Counted from the first letter of the stretch, positions 34,646 through 43,551 are shown. The stretch: 64,000 nt of DNA from Clostridioides difficile (GCF_001299635.1 NZ_JRHN01000025.1:1-64000); one strand, 5' to 3'. The notes: generated by a model from the sequence alone, not told the origin. Program-made: numbers and translations.

Positions 34646-35929
34646 GTGAAAGAAATTCAAGAGAGAGCACTTCTTGTAGGTCTTAATTTGACGACAATAG
34701 TGAAAAAAAGTGATGATATAGACACTAGTGAATCCATGGAAGAATTAAAGGAATTAACAAAAGCTGCTGGTGCAGAAGTTGTAGGTAGCTTAATTCAAAA
34801 CAAGCACTCCATAGATGCAGCTTATTATATAGGAAAAGGTAAGGTAGAAGAAATAAGAGCATATAGTGATTCACTAGATGCTACTTTAGTAATTTTCAAT
34901 GATGAATTATCTGGTGCTCAAATCAGAAATATAGAGAATGTTGTTGGAAGAAAAGTAATAGATAGAACTACCTTGATTCTGGATATATTTGCTCAAAGGG
35001 CGCTTAGTAAAGAAGGTAAATTGCAGGTTGAATTAGCTCAACTAAAATACAGATTACCACGACTTTATGGAATGGGTGGTGAGATGAGTAGGACAGGTGC
35101 AGGGATTGGAACTAGAGGTCCTGGAGAACAAAAACTAGAAATAGATAAAAGACATATACTTAATAAAGCAGCAGATATAAGACGTGAACTTAGAGAAGTA
35201 AAGAAGAATAGAGAGACACAGAGAGTTAAACGTTTAAAATCAAATATACCAATTGTAGCACTTGTTGGGTATACAAATGCAGGAAAATCTACCCTATTAA
35301 ACGAATTAATAAAGACACACAAGGATTATGAACAAGAAAAAGAAGTTTTTGTAAAAGATATGCTTTTTGCAACTCTAGATGTAACTTTAAGAAAGGCACT
35401 TTTACCAAATAAGAAAGAATTTTTAGTAGTAGATACTGTTGGATTTGTGAGTAAGCTTCCCCATGATTTAGTAGAGGCATTTAAAGCAACACTGGAAGAA
35501 GTACAGTATGCAGATTTAATTCTGCATGTAATTGATGCAACAAATACTAGTTATGAATTGCAAAAAAGTACAACTGAAAGTGTATTAAAAGAACTTGGTG
35601 TAAATGATAAAAAACATATACTTGTATATAATAAGGTCGATAAGCTAGAATTGGATATATATCCTAAAAGTCAAGAAGATATTGTGTATATTTCTGCTAA
35701 ACAAGGCATAAATATGGATAAGCTATTAAATCTGATAGAAAGTGCTTTAATGGAAAATACTTATTCAGTAAGCTTAATGTTACCTTATGAGAGAGGTGAT
35801 ATATTTAGTAGAATAAAAGATAAATATAATGTGGAGAATTTTGAGTATGGGGAAAATGGTATAGCATTAGATGTAAACTTGGATGAAGAAGATTTTAATA
35901 TCTATAGAGAGTACATATTAGAAAAATAG
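34646..35929 (+). CDS. hflX: Ribosome-associated GTPase HflX
   Basis: This 427-residue protein has an N-terminal HflX domain (about 20-190), including the ISKEGKLQVELAQL-type segment and a GIGTRGPGEQKLE motif. A GTPase domain follows, with the P-loop GYTNAGKST, DTVGF and NKVD. HflX splits or rescues stalled ribosomes under stress. A GTG start follows a GAGGTG ribosome site. The next gene, coding a HEAT-repeat protein, starts within 8 bases of its stop and is probably cotranscribed. Confidence 0.95.
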   Translation: MKEIQERALLVGLNLTTIVKKSDDIDTSESMEELKELTKAAGAEVVGSLIQNKHSIDAAYYIGKGKVEEIRAYSDSLDATLVIFNDELSGAQIRNIENVVGRKVIDRTTLILDIFAQRALSKEGKLQVELAQLKYRLPRLYGMGGEMSRTGAGIGTRGPGEQKLEIDKRHILNKAADIRRELREVKKNRETQRVKRLKSNIPIVALVGYTNAGKSTLLNELIKTHKDYEQEKEVFVKDMLFATLDVTLRKALLPNKKEFLVVDTVGFVSKLPHDLVEAFKATLEEVQYADLILHVIDATNTSYELQKSTTESVLKELGVNDKKHILVYNKVDKLELDIYPKSQEDIVYISAKQGINMDKLLNLIESALMENTYSVSLMLPYERGDIFSRIKDKYNVENFEYGENGIALDVNLDEEDFNIYREYILEK

Positions 35930-35936
35930 GTTGAAT

Positions 35937-36614
35937 ATGGATATTAATTGGGAAAACATAGATAATCTCGAAGATTATTTTATAACCTATCTTCTTTATA
36001 AAGAATCTAAAACAGTATCTCAAATTAGTAAGATTAGAAATATTTCAAATACTGAAGCAAGCGAGCAACTTATACAAGCAAAATTGAAAATAAAAGAATT
36101 GCAAAAAGAGGATTTTGAGGCATCTAAAGATATTTTGGATAAATTTTTAGAATTAGATAAAATCAAGAGACTTGATTTTATGGATAGCTTAGATGACGAA
36201 AAAATGGTATACTTTAAGAGAAGGGTTTTCAAAAGAATCCTTGTGGAAAAAAATGCTGAAGATTTAATTGTTTTAATCTGGGCGACAGGTGAGCTAAAAG
36301 ATGATAGATTCTTAAAATTACTTCATCAGCTCACAAACCACAGACACTCAGATATTAGAAGGATAACTTATTCAGCCATCAGAAAGATTGAATCACCAAT
36401 TAGTAGAGAAGTATTACAAAAAGGTCTCTATGATAAAAATGCACAAACTAGGCAGTATTGTGCAAAAGCTCTTTCAAAATTAGGAGATGAAAACAGTCTA
36501 AAGATTTTACAGCAGTTGAAAGACAAGAATAAGAATTTTGAAAAAGAGTATGTGCTTAGAGCTTATGACGAAGCCATTAAAGCATTGGAAGATGCGAAAA
36601 ATTTGAAAAAGTAA
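35937..36614 (+). CDS. HEAT-repeat domain protein
   Basis: This 225-residue, fully soluble protein is helical throughout. The C-terminal part (about 95-215) contains HEAT-like repeats with RHSDIRRITYSAIRKIE and NAQTRQYCAKALSKLGDENS. The N-terminal 60 residues resemble a helix-turn-helix (LYKESKTVSQISKIRNISN), and a charged linker lies between. I use the ATG at 35937, though a TTG at 35931 is also possible. Tight coupling to hflX suggests a related role on the ribosome or RNA, but the sequence gives no proof. Confidence 0.75.
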   Translation: MDINWENIDNLEDYFITYLLYKESKTVSQISKIRNISNTEASEQLIQAKLKIKELQKEDFEASKDILDKFLELDKIKRLDFMDSLDDEKMVYFKRRVFKRILVEKNAEDLIVLIWATGELKDDRFLKLLHQLTNHRHSDIRRITYSAIRKIESPISREVLQKGLYDKNAQTRQYCAKALSKLGDENSLKILQQLKDKNKNFEKEYVLRAYDEAIKALEDAKNLKK

Positions 36615-36699
36615 TTTTTTATTAAAGCAATTTGTTTACTTAACGATGTATTTCTAGAGTTTAACAAGGTAATAAATAAATTAATGGGAGGGGTTTCAA

Positions 36700-37143
36700 A
36701 TGATAGTAAGACGTTGTGCAGGTGGAGTAGTTTTTTATGCTAATAAAGTACTTATTGTAAAAAATGATAGAGGTGAATGGACACTTCCAAAAGGAAAAAT
36801 ACTTGGAGGAGGACTTCCATATGAGAGTGCTGTTCAAAGAGTTAAAGTAGAAACTGGCATAGATGCTAAAATGATAGATGTAGCTGGCGATACTATGTAT
36901 GAATTTTTCTCAAGAAGTAGACAACAAGAAGTTTGTAATGCAATAATGTGGTATGTTATGGAAGCTTGTAACACTGATTGTGTACTTGCTCCTGAATTCC
37001 AAGAAGGTGGATTTTATAAAGTAAAAGATGCTTTAGAAATGTTGTCACATCACAAAGAGCAAGCTTTAGTAGAAGTATCTTATAAAAAGTTTAAAGAATT
37101 AAAAAAATTAGTTTCAGAGGGCGATGATGTTCCAGCAAATTAA
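36700..37143 (+). CDS. Nudix-fold protein with a degenerate Nudix box
   Basis: This 147-residue protein starts VRRCAGGVVFYANKVLIVKND and has LPKGK, as in Nudix hydrolases. The Nudix box, however, is altered when aligned to GX5EX7REUXEEXGU. The first Glu is Gly, the RE pair is QR, and the first of the EE pair is Val, while only the last Glu and ETG remain. It may therefore bind a nucleotide without hydrolysing it, or act by a different mechanism. A strong GGGAGGGG ribosome site precedes the ATG, and a terminator follows. Neighbours give no pathway. Confidence 0.8.
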   Translation: MIVRRCAGGVVFYANKVLIVKNDRGEWTLPKGKILGGGLPYESAVQRVKVETGIDAKMIDVAGDTMYEFFSRSRQQEVCNAIMWYVMEACNTDCVLAPEFQEGGFYKVKDALEMLSHHKEQALVEVSYKKFKELKKLVSEGDDVPAN

Positions 37144-37451
37144 TAGTGAATTTAGAGAATTCTGAGGAAGGGTTAGCCCCTTCCTTTTTTAATTGAAAAT
37201 ATTTTAAACATAAATTAGATAGTTTGCTTAGATTATAATTTAGAAATCTAAATTTTTAGTAATTTATATCTAAAATTAGTGACCTCTATTTGAAATAAAA
37301 ATTAAAAAGTATACAATTTTATTATATAATTGTTTTATAACATTGATTAAAGAAGTGATAAAAATCTATCTATTTTTTAGTAGAATAATTTTATATATAA
37401 ATACATATTTGATGTATATCTTAGAAAATGATTAAAATAGGAGGAATTATA
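37144..37451. other. Intergenic region after the Nudix-like gene
   Basis: Apart from the terminator at 37166, I see only AT-rich DNA that must carry the yigZ promoter. No ORF or RNA is evident. Confidence 0.6.
37166..37191 (+). terminator. Terminator after the Nudix-like gene
   Basis: GGAAGGG pairs with CCCTTCC around a short TTAGC loop, followed by six T residues. Confidence 0.88.
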
Positions 37452-38096
37452 ATGAGCAATTACAGGACATTACATGAATTTGGAACTGATGAAATAACAA
37501 TTGAAAAGTCTGTTTTTATTGGATATGCTAAGCCTATAAAGAGTGAAGATGAAGCACTAGAATTTATAAATGAAATAAAGAAAAAGCATAAAGATGCAAC
37601 TCATAATGTATGGGCTTATACAGTTGGGCAAAATATGAATATACAAAGATACAGTGATGATGGAGAGCCACAAGGAACCGCAGGTATACCTACATTAGAA
37701 GTTATAAAAAAAGAAGATTTAAGAGATGTAGCAGTTGTTGTTACTAGGTATTTTGGAGGAACAAAATTAGGTGCAGGTGGTCTAGTTAGAGCTTATACAA
37801 AAGGTGCTAAGTTGGGGTTAGAAGCAGGAAAGATAATTTATAAGGTAATGTATCAAGAAGTTAAGATTAAAATAGATTATACTCAACTTGGAAAAGTACA
37901 AAATGAATTAATGAATTTGGGGTATTTTATAAAAGATACAATATATGAAGATAATGTTGAGATAATAGTATATTCAAAATTAGAAGATGTGGAAAATTTA
38001 TCAGAAAAAATGGTTGATATAACAAATGGAACAGGAAAAATAGTTTTAGGAGAAGAATTTTATTTATCTGAACAAAATGGAGAAATATTAATGTAA
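37452..38096 (+). CDS. yigZ: YigZ family (IMPACT-like) protein
   Basis: This 214-residue protein has an N-terminal IMPACT/UPF0029 domain (about 15-125) with HNVWAYTVGQ, RYSDDGEPQGTAG and RYFGGTKLGAGGLVRAY, and a C-terminal ferredoxin-like domain of the YigZ type. It is conserved widely, possibly linked to translation control. The ATG at 37452 with AGGAGG is the start. An upstream in-frame ATG at 37428 lacks a ribosome site. Confidence 0.92.
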   Translation: MSNYRTLHEFGTDEITIEKSVFIGYAKPIKSEDEALEFINEIKKKHKDATHNVWAYTVGQNMNIQRYSDDGEPQGTAGIPTLEVIKKEDLRDVAVVVTRYFGGTKLGAGGLVRAYTKGAKLGLEAGKIIYKVMYQEVKIKIDYTQLGKVQNELMNLGYFIKDTIYEDNVEIIVYSKLEDVENLSEKMVDITNGTGKIVLGEEFYLSEQNGEILM

Positions 38097-38165
38097 TCTA
38101 AAAATATTAAAAGAATTAATTATATTAAACATTCAATTTTTATCTTAAAATGAAATCTTAAAATG

Positions 38166-38214
38166 AAAAGCCATTAAATTGTTTTAATCTAAATCAATTT
38201 AATGGCTTTTTATT
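38166..38214. terminator. Bidirectional terminator overlapping the end of a TSUP gene
   Basis: AAAAGCCATTAAATTG (38166-38181) is a perfect complement of CAATTTAATGGCTTTT (38195-38210), with T-runs on both strands. It includes the last codons of the minus-strand TSUP gene. Confidence 0.88.
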
Positions 38215-38571
38215 AGATTTTGCACAGAATCCTTTTTTTACTTCAAATAAGCCAACTAGAAGCAGAAATATACCAAATATTCTCTTTAGTATATCTGAAG
38301 ATAGATAATTAGCTAATAGTGAACCAAATATAGCACCTAAGACCCCAAATACAGCTATGGGTATAACCAATTTAAAAACTACATTTTTATTTTTTATATG
38401 TATAGCCAATGCTATAAGTGTCATAGGGATAGATGAAAGTAAATTTACACTTTGAGCTATTTTAGTATCTATACCAGCAAGTAAAACTAGTGCAGGTATA
38501 AGGATGGTTCCTCCACCCATTCCCATTCCTCCGATAATCCCTGCAAAAAATCCAATTAAAGCAAATAACAT
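38194..38571 (-). CDS. Half-size TauE/SafE (TSUP) membrane carrier, second of a pair
   Basis: This 125-residue protein has four hydrophobic segments and one TSUP repeat signature, MGMGGGTILIPALVLLAG. Full-length TauE/SafE proteins have two such repeats in about 250 residues, so this looks like one half. Its ATG overlaps the stop of the preceding gene by one base (TAATG), indicating translational coupling. The two probably assemble as a heterodimer. The family exports or imports sulfite, sulfonates or other organic anions; the substrate here is unknown. The last codons form part of a terminator stem. Confidence 0.85.
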   Translation of the reverse strand: MLFALIGFFAGIIGGMGMGGGTILIPALVLLAGIDTKIAQSVNLLSSIPMTLIALAIHIKNKNVVFKLVIPIAVFGVLGAIFGSLLANYLSSDILKRIFGIFLLLVGLFEVKKGFCAKSNKKPLN

Positions 38572-38957
38572 TAGAACACCATCCTTAATGCTGCAATTAT
38601 CATGATTATTCCAAAAGAAATCCTAAGAAACTTTCCAGTAACTTTATTTAGTAGTTTTGCTCCTATGATACCACCAAGAATACTTCCAACAGCAACCTTT
38701 ATTGTCAAATTAACGTCGTAAGTACCCTTAGATACATATAAAACAGAACTTGCTGTCGTTAAGAAAATTATTATAGAAAGAGCAGTTGCATGAGATTTAT
38801 GTTCTTCTACCTTAACGATGTCATTTAATATTGGAACTAAAAGAGTACCTCCTCCAGACCCAAAAACTCCATTTATAAATCCTGTAAAAACTCCAATTAT
38901 CGTATTTTTTAAATTAAAATCAAGATATTTTTTCTTTAAATCATCAGTTTTTTTCAT
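38571..38957 (-). CDS. Half-size TauE/SafE (TSUP) membrane carrier, first of a pair
   Basis: This 128-residue protein carries the other TSUP repeat, with VFGSGGGTLLVPIL and HATALSIIIF, and four hydrophobic segments after a charged N-terminus. I choose the ATG at 38957, which has AGAAGGTGA in front. A start further upstream at 38996 lacks a ribosome site. Separately encoded TSUP halves are known in Firmicutes, so this is not necessarily a broken gene. No sulfur genes lie nearby. Confidence 0.85.
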   Translation of the reverse strand: MKKTDDLKKKYLDFNLKNTIIGVFTGFINGVFGSGGGTLLVPILNDIVKVEEHKSHATALSIIIFLTTASSVLYVSKGTYDVNLTIKVAVGSILGGIIGAKLLNKVTGKFLRISFGIIMIIAALRMVF

Positions 38958-39068
38958 AAAAATCACCTTCTGAAATAGTTTTACCAAAATAGGCAAATTA
39001 TATTTATATAAAAGTAAGATTAAATATAATCTTTCATATTTACGTAATTTTGCATAAAAAAAAACATA

Positions 39069-39098
39069 TTAAAACAACATATTAATATATGGTATAAT
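39069..39098 (+). promoter_or_regulatory. Candidate nadE promoter
   Basis: TATAAT at 39093-39098 lies 18 bases after TTAAAA (39069-39074), a weak -35. The transcript would start about 30 bases before the nadE ATG. Confidence 0.45.
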
Positions 39099-39136
39099 AT
39101 ATTAAAACAAAGTAGCAAATTTGAGAGGAGATAACA

Positions 39137-39892
39137 ATGTCAAATATAAAAATACAAATAGACAAAACTGTAGAATGGCTTATAAATAAGGTTAATGAGG
39201 CAAATGCAAAAGGATTAATTGTCGGTGTATCTGGGGGAATTGATTCAGCAGTAGTTGCTAATTTAATTAAAAAGGCATTTCCAGAAAACTCTATGGGAGT
39301 TATAATGAGCATAAAAAGTAATCCTCAAGATAGAGAAGATGCACTTAAGGTTATAGAAGGTTGTGATATAGAATACCTTGATTTAGACCTTATAGAACCA
39401 CAAAGTGCTATATTAGACATGGTAGTAGGAAATTTAAAAGAGAAACATTTATATAGAGAAGAATATTTAAAAATGACAGATGCAAATCTAAGAGCAAGAG
39501 TAAGAATGAGTACTATTTATACAATTGCTAACAATCTAGGATATCTAGTTGTTGGTACAGATAATGCTGCAGAAATACACACAGGATATTTTACTAAATT
39601 TGGTGATGGTGGAGTTGATATTTTACCAATTGCAAATTTAACTAAAGGCGAAGTGTATGAATGGGCAAAAGAACTTGGTGTTCATGAAGATTTAATAAAT
39701 AAAGCTCCTTCTGCAGGTCTTTGGGAAGGTCAAACAGATGAAAATGAAATGGGAACTACTTACAATATGATAGATGCTGTGTTGCAAGGTAGATTAGATG
39801 AAGTTCCTCAAAGAGACCAAGAGATAATTGAAAGACTTCATAGAATAAGTGAACATAAGAGAAAAACGCCTGCACAACCTCCTAAGTTCTAA
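39137..39892 (+). CDS. nadE: Ammonia-dependent NAD+ synthetase
   Basis: This 251-residue enzyme converts nicotinic-acid adenine dinucleotide, ATP and ammonia into NAD+. The PP-loop motif SGGIDS (32-37) is clear, and later segments such as GTDNAAEIHTGYFTKFGDGG and PSAGLWEGQTDE are typical of NadE. No N-terminal glutaminase domain is present, so free ammonia is probably the nitrogen donor. AGAGGAG precedes the ATG. It is followed by yebC after a short gap. Confidence 0.96.
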   Translation: MSNIKIQIDKTVEWLINKVNEANAKGLIVGVSGGIDSAVVANLIKKAFPENSMGVIMSIKSNPQDREDALKVIEGCDIEYLDLDLIEPQSAILDMVVGNLKEKHLYREEYLKMTDANLRARVRMSTIYTIANNLGYLVVGTDNAAEIHTGYFTKFGDGGVDILPIANLTKGEVYEWAKELGVHEDLINKAPSAGLWEGQTDENEMGTTYNMIDAVLQGRLDEVPQRDQEIIERLHRISEHKRKTPAQPPKF

Positions 39893-39974
39893 TTTACTAT
39901 TTTAAAGATTTGTGATAAAATTTACAGGTGATAAAAATTAGAATAACTAATTGTACGTATTAAGGAGTGGAAAT

Positions 39975-40697
39975 ATGGGACGTATAGGTAATATAATTAA
40001 TAGAAAAGGTAAACAAGATGCTCAAAGAGCAAAAATATTTACTAAACATGCTAGAGCAATAGCAGTTGCGGCTAAAGAAGGTGGAGCAGACCCAGAGTAT
40101 AATGCAGCTTTAAAGACAGCTATAGAAAAAGCTAAGGCAGATAATATGCCAAATGATAATATAGATAGAGCTATCGCTAAAGGTGCCGGAGCAGGTGCTG
40201 GTGATGACTATGAAACTATAGTTTATGAAGGTTATGGTCCTGGTGGAGTTGCAGTTATAGTAGAAACTTTAACTGACAACAAAAACAGAACTGCTGGTAA
40301 TGTTAGATATTACTTCGATAAAAATGGAGGAAACTTAGGAACTAGTGGATGTGTGTCTTTTATGTTTGATAAAAAAGGACAGATATTAGTTGGTTCAGGA
40401 GATGGAATTTCAGAAGAAGAATTGATGGATATTGCATTAGAAGCAGGAGCTGAGGATTTTATAACAGAAGAAGACGGTTATGAAATAATAACTACACCAG
40501 AAGATTTTTCTGTTGTACGCGATGAATTAAAAGCTAAAGGGTATGAGTTTATATCTGCTGATGTAAAGATGATACCTCAAACTACAACTGTATTAACTGA
40601 AGAAGCTCATTTAAAAATGATGAATAAATTAGTTGATATGCTTGAAGAAGATGATGATGTTCAAGATATATATCATAACTGGGAAATAGAAGAATAA
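39975..40697 (+). CDS. yebC: YebC/PmpR-family protein
   Basis: This 240-residue protein is conserved in most bacteria. It begins [20 protein letters not shown] and has the three-part YebC/TACO1 layout. The family includes transcription regulators, and recent work links the TACO1/YebC group to relief of ribosome stalling at proline runs. The ATG at 39975 has AAGGAGTGG upstream; an in-frame TTG at 39951 has no good site. A terminator follows at 40723. Confidence 0.94.
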   Translation: MGRIGNIINRKGKQDAQRAKIFTKHARAIAVAAKEGGADPEYNAALKTAIEKAKADNMPNDNIDRAIAKGAGAGAGDDYETIVYEGYGPGGVAVIVETLTDNKNRTAGNVRYYFDKNGGNLGTSGCVSFMFDKKGQILVGSGDGISEEELMDIALEAGAEDFITEEDGYEIITTPEDFSVVRDELKAKGYEFISADVKMIPQTTTVLTEEAHLKMMNKLVDMLEEDDDVQDIYHNWEIEE

Positions 40698-40722
40698 ATG
40701 TTCTAATATCTTAGAAATGTAT

Positions 40723-40779
40723 ACACCTCTAAACCATGTTTGCATAATAATATGTAAATATGGTTCAGAGGTGTTTTTA
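40723..40779 (+). terminator. Terminator after yebC
   Basis: ACACCTCT (40723-40730) pairs with AGAGGTGT (40767-40774), with AACCAT/ATGGTT extending the stem, then a T-run. Confidence 0.82.
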
Positions 40780-40879
40780 TATTTATAAAAATTGTTCTAT
40801 AAAGATATATTTTATAAAACAATAATATTATAACAACGTTAAGAAATCTATACTATTTGGACAAATACATAGTAAAGTA

Positions 40880-40945
40880 TCAAAAATGAGACTGTATTCT
40901 CAAAAATGAGACTGGATTTTTTTAATATTTTCTCGAAAATGAGAC
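40880..40945. repeat. Three short direct repeats, TCxAAAATGAGAC
   Basis: TCAAAAATGAGACTG occurs at 40880-40894 and 40900-40914, exactly 20 bases apart, and TCGAAAATGAGAC at 40933-40945. Multiple spaced repeats of this kind mark the ends of some insertion sequences (IS21-like). No transposase gene is nearby, so this may be a relic, or it may bind a regulator. Confidence 0.5.
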
Positions 40946-41007
40946 AAAAATATGATTTTATGGATTTTATTGTAGAAAAATTCTTTAATAAATTATGATT
41001 TAATCAG

Positions 41008-41031
41008 TTTTAAAGGTAAAACCTATTAAAA
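41008..41031. promoter_or_regulatory. Candidate upstream activating dyad for the sigma-54 operon
   Basis: TTTTAAAGGT and ACCTATTAAAA form an imperfect inverted repeat around AAA, about 80-105 bases before the -24 element. That is a normal distance for the enhancer of a sigma-54 activator. This is inference from position and symmetry only. Confidence 0.35.
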
Positions 41032-41112
41032 ATTTAGTGAAATTTATGTATATTTTGTTTATTTCATTAAAAAAAACAATTTTTTAACAAAAATAATGGA
41101 ATTTAATAGAAG

Positions 41113-41130
41113 TTGGCGTAGAACTTGCTA
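41113..41130 (+). promoter_or_regulatory. Sigma-54 (-24/-12) promoter
   Basis: TTGGCGTAGAACTTGCTA has GG at 41115-41116 and GC at 41127-41128, exactly 10 bases between them, matching TGGCAC-N5-TTGCW at all key positions except AC to GT. It lies about 55 bases before the crotonase start. The operon ends beside a sigma-54 activator gene. Confidence 0.85.
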
Positions 41131-41185
41131 ATATATATCAACAAGAAATGTAGAAAAAATAACAATGTATAATGGGGGGAATATG

Positions 41186-41980
41186 ATGGGATTTGAAATG
41201 GAAAATTTGAAAAATCTTAAGGTAGAACTTAAGGATAAAGTCTGTGTTATTACTATAAATAGACCTAAGGCTTTAAATGCTCTTAATAATGACACTCTTA
41301 GAGAGTTATCTCAAGTTATTGATGTAATATCAGAAAATGAGGAAATATTAGGAGTTATTATTACTGGAGAAGGTAAAGTTTTTGTAGCTGGAGCTGACAT
41401 ACGTCAGATGCAAAACTATAAAAGTGAAGAAGGCAGAAGATATGCAGGTTATGCACAAGGGATTTTTGACAAAATTGAAGCTCTTGAGAAAACAGTAATA
41501 GCAGCAGTTAATGGATATGCACTAGGTGGTGGATGTGAACTTGCTATGAGTTGTGACATTAGAATTGCATCAGAAAAGGCTATATTTGGACAGCCTGAAG
41601 TTAATTTAGGAGTAATTCCGTGTTTTGGTGGAACTCAAAGATTATCAAGACTTGTTGGAACTGGGATAGCCAAAGAATTAATTTTTACAGGAAGGCAAGT
41701 AAATGCAGAAGAAGCTAAATCTATTGGTCTTATTAATAAAGTAGTTCCAAGTGATGTGCTTTTAGAAGAGGCAATGAAGATGATGAATCAAATAGTTGAA
41801 AAAGCACCAATAGCAATAAGATATGCAAAAGTAGTTATTAATAAAGGAATAGATATGGATTTAAAAAATGCTCTTGAACTAGAGAAAGATATTGCAGGTT
41901 TAACTTTTGCTACAAGAGATAAACAAGAGGGTATGGATGCATTTATAGAGAAGAGAAAGCCAGTTTTTGAGAATAAGTAG
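41186..41980 (+). CDS. Enoyl-CoA hydratase/isomerase (crotonase family)
   Basis: This 264-residue crotonase hydrates or dehydrates an enoyl/3-hydroxyacyl-CoA. Both catalytic glutamates are present (E118 in GGGCELA and E138 in GQPEVNLG), as are the oxyanion-hole segments AGADI and GYALGGG, so it is probably an active hydratase. ATG at 41186 follows GGGGGG; adjacent ATGs at 41183 and 41195 are possible alternatives. It is first in the sigma-54 operon with a permease, CoA-transferase, acyl-CoA dehydrogenase and ETF, the same set of activities as CaiD within the carnitine pathway. The true substrate is unknown. Confidence 0.9.
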   Translation: MGFEMENLKNLKVELKDKVCVITINRPKALNALNNDTLRELSQVIDVISENEEILGVIITGEGKVFVAGADIRQMQNYKSEEGRRYAGYAQGIFDKIEALEKTVIAAVNGYALGGGCELAMSCDIRIASEKAIFGQPEVNLGVIPCFGGTQRLSRLVGTGIAKELIFTGRQVNAEEAKSIGLINKVVPSDVLLEEAMKMMNQIVEKAPIAIRYAKVVINKGIDMDLKNALELEKDIAGLTFATRDKQEGMDAFIEKRKPVFENK

Positions 41981-42074
41981 CTATTATAACCAAATTGGAA
42001 TAAATGTAGAAAATATTCAAAATCTAAATTTCGTGAAGAAACACACAGAGTTTAATTTTAAAAGGAGTTAATTT

Positions 42075-43415
42075 ATGAATGCGGGAGTAATTATAAGTTT
42101 AGTAGGGATTATTATAGCCCTATCCCTTCTAGTTGTAATGGTTATGAAGGGAGTAAATATTTTTATAATAGCAATTGTATGTTCACTACTAGTTGCTATA
42201 ACAGGAAATCTAAATGTATATAATGCACTCAAGGTGGATTATATGGCAGGTTTTGTTGGATTTCTCCAGGCGAATTTCTTTATTTTCCTAACAGGTACTT
42301 TAATGGGAAAAATAATGGAGATTACTGGTGGAGCGAAATCTATTGCTAAGATGATTGTAAGATGGATTGGTAAGGATAAAGCATTACTCTCTATTCCAAT
42401 AGCTTGTGGAATATTAGCCTATGGAGGAGTAAGTGTTTTCGTTGTAAGTTTTGCAGTGTTTCCGATAGCTTTGGAAATCTTTAAAGAAGCTGATTTGCCA
42501 CGTCGATTTATACCAGCAGCCTTGACTTTTGGATGTTCAACTTTTGCAATGGTTGCACCAGGAGCACCACAGATTCATAATATTGTTCCAGCTTCAACAT
42601 TAGGGACAGACATTATGGCTGGTGCAGTAAATGGATTTATATCATGTGCAGTAATGTTTGTTGTTGGAAGCATCATTTTATACAGAATGGTTTCAAAAGA
42701 AAAAGCCAATGGTGGGCATTTTATAGCACATGAATCAGATATATTTGATGAAGTAGCAGCAACTAATTCGAAGAGAGGAAATGGTCCTAATGGTCTAATT
42801 GCGTTAATTCCATTAATAGTATCAATATTAATAATTAATGTAAAAATTAATGGACAAGCAATAGTACCAATTGAGGTAGGAGTGTTTATTGGAGCGTTAT
42901 TAGTGTATTTATTGTTAAATAAATATCAAGATAATTCCAAAATAGTTGGACATGTTGGTGATGCATGTAAAACTACAGTAGTAGCAATATGTAATACTTG
43001 TGCTGTAGTTGCATTTGGCTCAGTTGTAAAATCAGCAGTTGGTTTTGACTTTATAGTTAATGCTATGACTAATATTCCTGGACCTCCTATTGCAGGAGCT
43101 GCCGTTGGAACTACAGTTATTGCAGGTATATGTGGGTCAGCTTCAGGTGGACTTGGAATCGCAGCTCCACTTCTTGGACCAGTATTTTTAGCTAAGGGTG
43201 TTTCTGCAGCGGCATTAACTAGAACTATGGCAATTTCATCAGCAGCATTGGATTCACTTCCTCATAACGGATATATCGTTACTGTAACAAATGGTCTATG
43301 TAAAGAATCACATAAAGATGCTTATATGCCAATATTCTGGGTGACTGTTTTGACTCCAATTATTGGAACCGTAGTAGCAGTTCTTATGTTTACGATGTTC
43401 CCAGGATTACCATAA
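42075..43415 (+). CDS. GntP-family organic acid permease
   Basis: This 446-residue integral membrane protein has about 12 hydrophobic segments. GntP-family features include FLTGTLMGKIME, the glycine-rich ACGILAYGGVSVFVV, GAPQIHNIVPA and a C-terminal GSASGGLGIAAPLLGPVF. The family transports gluconate, other sugar acids, 3-hydroxybutyrate and short hydroxy acids by proton symport. In this operon it most likely imports the acid that the CoA-transferase then activates. GGAG precedes the ATG. It is unrelated to the CaiT betaine carrier. Confidence 0.9.
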   Translation: MNAGVIISLVGIIIALSLLVVMVMKGVNIFIIAIVCSLLVAITGNLNVYNALKVDYMAGFVGFLQANFFIFLTGTLMGKIMEITGGAKSIAKMIVRWIGKDKALLSIPIACGILAYGGVSVFVVSFAVFPIALEIFKEADLPRRFIPAALTFGCSTFAMVAPGAPQIHNIVPASTLGTDIMAGAVNGFISCAVMFVVGSIILYRMVSKEKANGGHFIAHESDIFDEVAATNSKRGNGPNGLIALIPLIVSILIINVKINGQAIVPIEVGVFIGALLVYLLLNKYQDNSKIVGHVGDACKTTVVAICNTCAVVAFGSVVKSAVGFDFIVNAMTNIPGPPIAGAAVGTTVIAGICGSASGGLGIAAPLLGPVFLAKGVSAAALTRTMAISSAALDSLPHNGYIVTVTNGLCKESHKDAYMPIFWVTVLTPIIGTVVAVLMFTMFPGLP

Positions 43416-43551
43416 AAGAAAAGATGAAAATATACATTATATTTTGATATTGTAAAACTAATTTTCAAAATATGTACAATAAATTTTATGATTTAATACT
43501 ATAAATAAAATATTTAAAATACCAAATCGACAGTATAAGGAGGAATTAAAA

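Larger units (their letters stand above)
40698..41185. other. Intergenic region with repeats and the sigma-54 promoter
   Basis: From left to right this 488-base region holds the yebC terminator, three TCxAAAATGAGAC repeats, a candidate activator dyad (41008-41031) and a sigma-54 promoter (41113-41130). I see no coding region in it. Confidence 0.75.

Noticed and set aside
40880-40945. CRISPR-like array
   Set aside because: The repeats are only 13-15 bases long with very short spacers, there are only three copies, and no cas genes are present.
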